Shown here piece after piece: positions 1-4,767 of a stretch of DNA of 6,282 nt (position 1 is its first letter; the number at the start of each line of letters is the position of its first letter). The DNA lies in the NCBI GenBank assembly GCA_937910255.1, contig CALEOQ010000118.1, positions 1 to 6,282 on the forward strand. Reading direction: 5' to 3'. Made by a program: the position numbers and the translations under genes. The notes below the pieces were generated by a model, which searched no databases, was not told the origin of the DNA, and was given only the letters and a program-made list of their open reading frames with translations. This DNA comes from an uncultured Caulobacteraceae bacterium. GTDB lineage: Bacteria; Pseudomonadota; Alphaproteobacteria; Caulobacterales; Caulobacteraceae.

Positions 1-1204
1 TGGGATCCGGCAGGCCAAGGACCCGCTTGGACACCACGTTCAGATTGATTTCCGAGGTTCCGCCCTCGATGGAATTGCCCTTGGACCGCAACCAGGCGCG
101 GACCAGATTCAGCTCGCTCTCGTCATAGTCTTCGCCTGACCAGCCGAGACCCTGATGGCCGAAGGCCTCGATCAGCAGCTCGTTGCGGTCCTGGGCGATC
201 TTGGCCCCGGCATATTTCATGATCGAGGTGGCGGCGCTGGGGCCGGCGTTGGACTTGGCCTCGTCGGCCGCTCGGCGGACGGTTAGCTGGAAGGCGCGGG
301 CCTCCATGCGGTGCTCGATGATCCGGCGGCGCAGGTCATGGTCGGCGATCCGCCCGGTCTCATCGAGGCCGACGTATTTTTTGGCCGCATCCTCGACGCT
401 CATCACCGCCGCCGGCGCGCCGATATTGCCGCCGCCCAGGCCCGCCGAGATGTTGTCGCGCTCGAACTGCAGCAGGCGCTTGGCCACCGTCCAGCCGCCG
501 TTCAGCGGGCCGAACAGCTGGTCCTTGGGGACCTTCACATCGGTGAAGAAGGTTTCGCAGAAGGGCGAACCGCCGTTGATCAGCAGGATCGGCCGCACCT
601 CGACGCCCGGGCTCTTCATGTCGATCAGCAGGAAGGAGATGCCCTCGTGCTTCTTCGAGGTGTCGGTCCGCACGAGACAGAAGCACCAGTCGGCGAGATT
701 GGCGCCGGAGGTCCAGATCTTCTGGCCGTTGACCAGCCAGTGGTCGCCCTTGTCCTCGGCGCGGGTCTGCAGCGAGGCGAGGTCGGAGCCGGAGCCCGGC
801 TCGGAATAGCCCTGGCACCAGCGGACCGAGCCGGTGACGATGCCGGGCAGATGCTGGCGCTTCAGCTCTTCAGTCCCATACTCGATCAGGGTGGGGCCGA
901 ACATCATGACACCCATGCCGCCAATGGGATTGCGGGCGCCGATGGCCGCCATCTCCTCGGCCAGGACCCGGGCCTCCTGGCGCGACAGCCCGCCGCCGCC
1001 GTAGTCGGCCGGCCAGGTCGGCACGCCCCAGCCCTTGGCGCCCATGGCTTCGCGCCACTGGCGGGCCTCAGGGGATTCCTTGCCGCCGCCGGCCGCGGCC
1101 GTCTGCGCCGCCACGTCGCCCTTCGGGGCCTTGGGAAAGTTCGCTTCCAGCCAGGCCTTGGCCTCTTTGCGGAAGGTGTCGAGATCGCCGCCAAAATCGG
1201 CCAT
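1..1204 (-). CDS. Acyl-CoA dehydrogenase family protein, downstream tandem copy (3' end cut by window edge)
   Basis: This is a FAD-dependent acyl-CoA dehydrogenase, which introduces the alpha-beta double bond in an acyl-CoA and passes electrons to ETF; it is expected in the cytosol. 401 residues are visible, starting MADFGGDLDT and ending GLPDP; by comparison with its neighbour only about one codon and the stop are missing. Visible family blocks are YGGGGL (68-73), the FAD/acyl segment WCQGYSEPGSGSDLASL (129-145), KIWTS (162-166), SPFCETFFTDV (213-223) and the C-terminal IEGGTSEINL (379-388). The residue matching the catalytic Glu of MCAD (E in YEGT) is Gly382, while LLQFER puts Glu248 where isovaleryl-CoA and long-chain dehydrogenases carry their base; that role is inference. 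The type resembles PimC and the mycobacterial FadE26/28 subunits. The substrate cannot be told. The ATG at 1204 is preceded by a GGCGGA ribosome site 5 nt away. It is probably co-transcribed with the gene at 1283-2506. Confidence 0.93.
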   Translation of the reverse strand, partial: MADFGGDLDTFRKEAKAWLEANFPKAPKGDVAAQTAAAGGGKESPEARQWREAMGAKGWGVPTWPADYGGGGLSRQEARVLAEEMAAIGARNPIGGMGVMMFGPTLIEYGTEELKRQHLPGIVTGSVRWCQGYSEPGSGSDLASLQTRAEDKGDHWLVNGQKIWTSGANLADWCFCLVRTDTSKKHEGISFLLIDMKSPGVEVRPILLINGGSPFCETFFTDVKVPKDQLFGPLNGGWTVAKRLLQFERDNISAGLGGGNIGAPAAVMSVEDAAKKYVGLDETGRIADHDLRRRIIEHRMEARAFQLTVRRAADEAKSNAGPSAATSIMKYAGAKIAQDRNELLIEAFGHQGLGWSGEDYDESELNLVRAWLRSKGNSIEGGTSEINLNVVSKRVLGLPDP

Positions 1205-1209
1205 GGAAA

Positions 1210-1215
1210 TCCGCC
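1210..1215 (-). promoter_or_regulatory. Ribosome binding site of downstream acyl-CoA dehydrogenase
   Basis: On the minus strand GGCGGA lies 5 nt before the ATG at 1204, supporting that start. The rest of the 78-bp gap to the upstream gene (1205-1282) shows no convincing promoter, and only short GC dyads (cgtccggacg at 1232-1241; ggccg/cggcc at 1248-1263) without a clear U-tract, so read-through from the upstream gene is the simplest reading. Confidence 0.5.
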
Positions 1216-1282
1216 TTTACAAAATAATGCCCGTCCGGACGCCCGTCGGCCGAAAATGCGGCCACAGGCTCTGCGCGACCCG

Positions 1283-2506
1283 TTACTTGGGGTCGGGCAG
1301 CCCCAGCACGCGCTTGGAGATGACGTTCAGGTTCACTTCGCTGGTGCCGCCCTCGATGGAGTTGCCCTTCGAACGCAGCCAGCCGCGGGTCGCAATGATC
1401 TCGCCGGGCTTGTAGGCCTCGCCCTGCCAGCCCAGGCCCTGATGGCCCATGGCTTCGATCATCAGCTCCGAGCGCTCCTGGGCGAAGGTCGCCGCCGCAT
1501 ACTTGATGATCGAGACCGCGGCGCTGGGACCATTGCTGGCCTTGGCCTCAGCCGCCGTGCGGCCGATGGTCAGGCCCAGGCACTGCATGTTCATCTTGTT
1601 CTGGGTGATGCGGGTGCGCAGGTCGGTGTCGGACAGCACGCCGTCACCATCGACGCCGCAATAGCTCTTGGCCACCTCGGCCAGGTCGCCGCTGGCGCCG
1701 CCGGCCCCGCCGCCGCCGCCGAAGCCGCCGGAAATGTTCTGGCGCTCGTACTGCAGCAGGCGCTTGGCGATCTCCCAGCCGCCATTGACCTTGCCGACCA
1801 GATTTTCCTTGGGGATCTTCACGTCGGTGAAGAAGGTCTCACAAAACGGGCTCTCGCCGGAGATCAGCTGGATCGGCCGCGTCTCGACGCCGGCCGAGCG
1901 CATGTCGATGAGCACGAAGGAGACGCCTTCATGCTTCTTCGAGGTGTCGGTCCGCACCAGGCAGAAGCACCAGTCGGCCTTGTCGGCGTAGGAGGTCCAG
2001 ATCTTCTGGCCGTTGATCAGCCAGTGGTCGCCCTTGTCCTCGCAGCGGGTCTGCAGGGAGGCGAGGTCGGACCCCGCGCCTGGCTCGGAATAGCCCTGGC
2101 ACCAGCGGATCTCGCCCTTGATGATCTTGCGCAGGTGCTCGCGCTTCTGGTCCTCATTGGCGTATTCCAGCAGCACGGGGCCCAGCATCCAGACGCCGAA
2201 CGAGGCCAGCGGGGTGCGATAGCGGCCTGAGTTCAGCTCCTGGTCCAGCACGCGGGCCTGGGCCGGGGTCAGGCCGCCGCCGCCGTACTCGGTCGGCCAG
2301 GTGGGCGCGGTCCAGCCCTTCTCGCCCATCTTGCGCATCCAGGCGATCTGCAGGTCGTCGGAGTCCAGAAACGCCTGGCCGCCCCACATGGCTTCGGGAT
2401 CGACCTTGGCGCCCGGATCGCGGAGCTCGGCCGGATAGTTGGCCTCCAGCCACGCGCGCACATCGGACCTGAAGGTGTCGAGCTCTCCGGCGCCGAAGTC
2501 GGCCAT
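1283..2506 (-). CDS. Acyl-CoA dehydrogenase family protein, upstream tandem copy
   Basis: This is a complete 407-residue FAD-dependent acyl-CoA dehydrogenase, the usual length for the family, and a close paralogue of the gene at 1-1204; the central part is nearly collinear, with TSKKHEG and SPFCETFFTDVK kept in both. Visible blocks are the alpha-helical N-terminal domain with EYGGGGLTP (73-81), the beta-domain FAD segment WCQGYSEPGAGSDLASL (135-151), KIWTS (168-172), CETFFTDVKIP (222-232) and the C-terminal bundle with GHQGLGW (354-360) and IEGGTSEVNL (384-393). Glu254 in LLQYER sits where isovaleryl-CoA dehydrogenase has its catalytic base; the MCAD-type position is Gly386. A loop of consecutive glycines (263-267) follows that helix. 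The ATG at 2506 was chosen because GGGAGA lies 5 nt upstream and the protein then begins MADFG like its neighbour; a GTG at 2638 would add 44 residues with no family similarity. A role in beta-oxidation of an unusual acyl-CoA (dicarboxylic, branched or side-chain) is inference. Confidence 0.95.
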   Translation of the reverse strand: MADFGAGELDTFRSDVRAWLEANYPAELRDPGAKVDPEAMWGGQAFLDSDDLQIAWMRKMGEKGWTAPTWPTEYGGGGLTPAQARVLDQELNSGRYRTPLASFGVWMLGPVLLEYANEDQKREHLRKIIKGEIRWCQGYSEPGAGSDLASLQTRCEDKGDHWLINGQKIWTSYADKADWCFCLVRTDTSKKHEGVSFVLIDMRSAGVETRPIQLISGESPFCETFFTDVKIPKENLVGKVNGGWEIAKRLLQYERQNISGGFGGGGGAGGASGDLAEVAKSYCGVDGDGVLSDTDLRTRITQNKMNMQCLGLTIGRTAAEAKASNGPSAAVSIIKYAAATFAQERSELMIEAMGHQGLGWQGEAYKPGEIIATRGWLRSKGNSIEGGTSEVNLNVISKRVLGLPDPK

Positions 2507-2511
2507 GGCGG

Positions 2512-2517
2512 TCTCCC
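2512..2517 (-). promoter_or_regulatory. Ribosome binding site fixing the start of the upstream acyl-CoA dehydrogenase
   Basis: The minus strand reads GGGAGA five bases before the ATG at 2506. This favours that ATG over the in-frame GTG at 2638, which would extend the protein back through the putative promoter. Confidence 0.65.
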
Positions 2518-2543
2518 AATGCTGCAAGCAGATTTTGCGCGCC

Positions 2544-2571
2544 ACATTAGCGCCGGGTGATCCCAGGGCAA
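2544..2571 (-). promoter_or_regulatory. Putative promoter of the acyl-CoA dehydrogenase pair
   Basis: The minus strand has TTGCCC (2571-2566), a 16-bp spacer, then TAATGT (2549-2544). The same bases partly fit the Caulobacter housekeeping pattern TTGaCgS-N10-14-GCTANAWC, with GCTAATGT as the -10 element. Transcription would start near 2537, giving a leader of about 30 nt. The prediction is by eye only, and the match is moderate. Confidence 0.35.
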
Positions 2572-2601
2572 GCCGCCTTGCGAACAGTTGTTTGACGCAG
2601 G

Positions 2602-2620
2602 CGGCGCCCCCGTGGCGCCG
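2602..2620. repeat. GC-rich inverted repeat (7-5-7) in the divergent intergenic region
   Basis: CGGCGCC and GGCGCCG form a perfect 7-bp dyad around a CCCGT loop, between the dehydrogenase promoter and the mprF start. It could be an operator for either gene. It precedes the AT-rich TATATACA at 2630-2637, the only -10-like sequence ahead of mprF. A GAATC (CcrM-type GANTC) site overlaps its right edge at 2620-2624. In such GC-rich DNA a dyad of this length can arise by chance. Confidence 0.4.
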
Positions 2621-2667
2621 AATCCGGTCTATATACACTCCAATTCGCCACCAGGACGCTCCATCCC

Positions 2668-4347
2668 ATGAGGATCTTGCGCGAACTGCGGCCCGCCGGC
2701 TTGGCCGCAGCCCCGTTGACCGGCGCCATACTCACCCTCGCGGCGGGGGTGATGCTGGTGGTGTCGGCCGCGACGCCGTCGGTGCCGACCCGCTTCCTGC
2801 TGCTGACTGAGCTTGCGCCGACGCCGCTGATCGAGGCCAGCCACTTCCTGTCCAGCGTGCTCGGCCTGGTGCTGATCTTCCTGGCCTTCGGCCTGCGGGC
2901 CCGGCTAGACGCGGCCTGGATGGCGACGATGGTGGTGCTGGGCGTGGCCCTGCCGCTCACCCTGCTGAAGGGCATTGTCTGGGAAGAGACCGCCTGGCTC
3001 GCGGCCCTGATGCTGGCCCTGGCGCCGTTCCGGGCGGCCTTCATCCGCGAGGCGCGGCTGTCTCGCATGGAGATCACGCCGGGCTGGCTGGTCTCGGCCG
3101 CCGCCCTGGTGGCGGGGGCGGGCCTCCTGGGGCTCTGGTCCTTCCAGAACGCCGACTATGGGCACCGCAGCTGGATCAGCGTCATGGTCGAGAACGACGC
3201 CGCCCGCGCGATCCGCGCCTGGATCGGCGCGGCCCTGGCCCTGATCGCCTTCGGGCTCTGGCGGTTGTTCGCCTCGGCCGCCACCCCGCGGGTGGTCACC
3301 CCCGACGACCAGGACTTCCAGCAGGTGCGGGCCATCCTGGCCTCAGCTCAGGCGGTGGAGCCCGGCTCCAACCTGGCCCTCCTGGGCGACAAGCGCTTCA
3401 TCTTCTCCCAGAGCGGGGAGTCCTTCCTGATGTTCGGCGTCCGCGGTCGCTCCTGGATCGCACTTGGCGCGCCGGTGGGGCGCCGGGACGAGCGGCTGGA
3501 GCTGTTCTGGCGCTTCCGCGAGATGGCCGACGCCCATGCCGCCAGGCCTGGCGTCTACGCCCTGGGCGCCGACGACCTGCCAGAGGTGGTCGAGCTGGGC
3601 TTCTCCCTGCAGAAGATCGGCGAGGCCGCTGTCGTGCCCCTGGAGACCTTCTCTGTGGAGGGGCGCAAGCGGGGCAATCTGCGCCGGGCCTGGCGCAAGG
3701 CCGGGGAGGAGGGGGCGACCTTCGAGGTGCTGGCGCCGGCCGACGTGCCGCCTGTGCTCGACGAGCTGCAGGTGATCTCCGACCAGTGGCTCGACGCCCA
3801 CGCCGGTGGGGAAAAGAGCTTCACCATGGGCGGCTTCACCCGGGCCTATGTGTCAGAGTTTCCCATCGCCATCGTGCGCCAGTACGGGCGCATCGTGGCC
3901 TTTGCGACGCTCTGGACCACCGGCTCGCGCTCGGCCTTCTCCATGGACCTGATGCGCTATTCGGACGCCGCGCCGAAGAACATCATGGACTATCTGTTCA
4001 TCGAGCTGATCGCCTGGGGGCGGGCGCAGGGCTACCAGGCCTTTGAGTTCGGCATGGCCCCCCTGGCGGGGCTTGAGGATCGACCCTTCGCGCCGATCAT
4101 GTCGCGGGTGGGCCGGCTGCTCTTCGAGCGCGGCGAGGAGATTTACAATTTCCAGGGCGTGCGGAAGTACAAGGACAAGTACGACCCGCTCTGGCAGCCG
4201 CGCTACCTGGCCGCGCCGCACAAGTGGGCCATCCCGCTCCTGCTGGCCGATGCGGGCCTGCTGTCCTCCGGCGGCATGGCGGGCTTGGCCAAGCGTCCCC
4301 GCAAGACCGAACCCCGGCCGGGAGAGCCCACCGACGCCGCCGCCTAG
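2668..4347 (+). CDS. mprF: Short MprF-type phosphatidylglycerol aminoacyltransferase (DUF2156 / LPG synthase C-terminal domain)
   Basis: This is a 559-residue inner-membrane protein predicted to move an amino acid (lysine or alanine) from aminoacyl-tRNA to phosphatidylglycerol, lowering surface charge and protecting against cationic peptides or acid. Hydrophobic helices lie near 15-35, 57-76, 84-103, 108-127, 138-158 and 181-201, followed by the cytosolic catalytic domain (about 205-520). Family blocks are RKRGNLRRAWRKAGEEGATFEV (333-354), SMDLMRY (425-431), MDYLFIELIAWGRAQGY (440-456), FEFGMAPLAGL (459-469) and YNFQGVRKYKDKYDPLWQPRYLA (493-515). Classical MprF/LpiA is about 840-870 residues with some 14 helices, so most of the N-terminal flippase is absent. 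An in-frame TGA at 2593-2595 and the divergent gene show it is not simply a missed upstream extension. Amino-acid specificity cannot be read. AGGA (2653-2656) is a weak, distant ribosome site. No AcvB-type lipase partner is in the window. The C-terminal tail is low complexity. Confidence 0.88.
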   Translation: MRILRELRPAGLAAAPLTGAILTLAAGVMLVVSAATPSVPTRFLLLTELAPTPLIEASHFLSSVLGLVLIFLAFGLRARLDAAWMATMVVLGVALPLTLLKGIVWEETAWLAALMLALAPFRAAFIREARLSRMEITPGWLVSAAALVAGAGLLGLWSFQNADYGHRSWISVMVENDAARAIRAWIGAALALIAFGLWRLFASAATPRVVTPDDQDFQQVRAILASAQAVEPGSNLALLGDKRFIFSQSGESFLMFGVRGRSWIALGAPVGRRDERLELFWRFREMADAHAARPGVYALGADDLPEVVELGFSLQKIGEAAVVPLETFSVEGRKRGNLRRAWRKAGEEGATFEVLAPADVPPVLDELQVISDQWLDAHAGGEKSFTMGGFTRAYVSEFPIAIVRQYGRIVAFATLWTTGSRSAFSMDLMRYSDAAPKNIMDYLFIELIAWGRAQGYQAFEFGMAPLAGLEDRPFAPIMSRVGRLLFERGEEIYNFQGVRKYKDKYDPLWQPRYLAAPHKWAIPLLLADAGLLSSGGMAGLAKRPRKTEPRPGEPTDAAA

Positions 4348-4556
4348 AACCGGTCTGGCCCGGTGGAGACGCCCATCAGGTTCACCAGATGCACCAGGAT
4401 GACGATCAGCCCGGCGGCCCCCAGCAACATGATGAAGCGATAGGGGATGAGCCGTGGGCCGCGGCGAAAGTCCGGCGGCCTTGCGCCCCTCCACCCGGCG
4501 AACAGGGTCAGGGCCAGCAGGGCGGCGCCGGCGGCGAGGGTCAGGGACAGCTCCAT
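4344..4556 (-). CDS. Small two-helix membrane protein, function unknown
   Basis: This is a 70-residue protein, MELSLTLAAG to TGPDRF. It has two hydrophobic segments (about 3-21 and 41-61) joined by an arginine-rich loop (GWRGARPPDFRRGPRL) that by the positive-inside rule should be cytosolic, leaving both ends outside. Third codon positions are overwhelmingly G or C, as in the neighbours, which supports real coding. I do not recognise a named family; the RLIPYRFIMLLGAAG...LVHLVNLMG pattern recalls short uncharacterised alphaproteobacterial membrane proteins, but that is recollection. A TTG at 4592 would add 12 residues; neither start has a clear ribosome site, and the ATG is preferred because the additional residues are non-hydrophobic and nondescript. 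Its stop overlaps the mprF stop tail-to-tail in a CTAG. The CtrA box at 4601-4617 lies about 45 bp upstream and might control it. Confidence 0.7.
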   Translation of the reverse strand: MELSLTLAAGAALLALTLFAGWRGARPPDFRRGPRLIPYRFIMLLGAAGLIVILVHLVNLMGVSTGPDRF

Positions 4557-4600
4557 CTGCGACGCCGTAGCGCAGGCGCCGAACAAGGGCAAATCAGGCC

Positions 4601-4617
4601 GTTAACGAAGCGTTAAC
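4601..4617. promoter_or_regulatory. Perfect CtrA box, palindromic (TTAA-N7-TTAAC)
   Basis: GTTAACG-AAG-CGTTAAC is a perfect 7-3-7 palindrome and contains TTAA (4602-4605), seven bases, then TTAAC (4613-4617). This is the full consensus of the Caulobacter cell-cycle regulator CtrA. It lies between the divergent small membrane gene (start 4556) and podJ (start 4768), so it could act on either. Binding is inferred from the consensus alone. Confidence 0.75.
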
Positions 4618-4663
4618 CCCACCACAGGCTGTTGGCGGTTCAGGGCCTGTGGGCTTTTCGCGG

Positions 4664-4672
4664 TCGTCCACA
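4664..4672 (+). promoter_or_regulatory. DnaA-box-like sequence upstream of podJ
   Basis: TCGTCCACA matches 7 of 9 positions of the DnaA box TTATCCACA, with the CCACA core intact. It sits 16 bp before the GCTATATC -10 element, where an activator contacting the -35 region would bind. In Caulobacter crescentus DnaA is reported to promote podJ transcription. A short degenerate site like this can occur by chance. Confidence 0.4.
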
Positions 4673-4685
4673 GGTGATGCGCCTC

Positions 4686-4703
4686 AACGCTATATCTAGC
4701 GTT
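4686..4703. repeat. 7-4-7 inverted repeat around the podJ -10 element
   Basis: AACGCTA-TATC-TAGCGTT is a perfect dyad of 7-bp arms with a 4-base centre. It covers the presumed -10 element and runs into the downstream CtrA box. It could be a regulator binding site that would occlude RNA polymerase; no regulator is identified from sequence. Confidence 0.5.
4689..4696 (+). promoter_or_regulatory. Putative podJ promoter -10 element
   Basis: GCTATATC matches every position of the Caulobacter sigma-73 -10 consensus GCTANAWC. No TTGaCgS-like -35 element stands at the right distance, as expected for an activator-dependent promoter. Transcription would begin near 4702-4704, giving a leader of about 65 nt. 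Confidence 0.5.
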
Positions 4704-4717
4704 AACCCTGCGTTTAC
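4702..4717 (+). promoter_or_regulatory. Second CtrA box, over the presumed podJ transcription start
   Basis: TTAA (4702-4705), seven bases (CCCTGCG), then TTTAC (4713-4717) differs from the CtrA consensus TTAA-N7-TTAAC at one base. Its place just downstream of the -10 element suggests repression. This agrees with published work on C. crescentus podJ, where deleting a CtrA site raised promoter activity. Confidence 0.6.
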
Positions 4718-4752
4718 ACCCCAAGGTTCGGTGGCTAGCGTCGAACTCGGGT

Positions 4753-4765
4753 AGGAGATCGATTC
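4753..4765 (+). promoter_or_regulatory. podJ ribosome binding site and adjacent CcrM-type GANTC site
   Basis: AGGAG (4753-4757) lies 10 nt before the ATG at 4768 and supports that start. GATTC (4761-4765) is a GANTC site, the target of the cell-cycle methyltransferase CcrM. GcrA, which acts with CcrM methylation, is known to activate podJ in Caulobacter. It is the only GANTC I found in the 211-bp intergenic region. Confidence 0.55.
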
Positions 4766-4767
4766 GA

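Noticed and set aside
1228..1264. Possible terminator or attenuator between the dehydrogenases
   Set aside because: Only a 10-base palindrome with no loop and a 5-bp stem are seen, without a proper U-tract on the minus strand; too weak to call.
311..2230. Long plus-strand open frame (639 codons) running across both dehydrogenase genes and their gap
   Set aside because: It is antisense to two genes with unmistakable family motifs. Its Ala/Gly/Leu/Arg-rich product repeats itself only because the two genes beneath are paralogous, and high GC at third positions removes stops from this frame.
2507..2638. Longer start (GTG at 2638) for the upstream dehydrogenase
   Set aside because: The additional 44 residues have no family similarity and cross the putative promoter, and the ATG at 2506 has a good ribosome site and matches the paralogue's start.
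4224..4616. Plus-strand frame of 130 codons across the mprF end and the small membrane gene
   Set aside because: It is Gln/Gly/Pro-rich with no domain and overlaps two better-supported genes, so it is a composition artefact.
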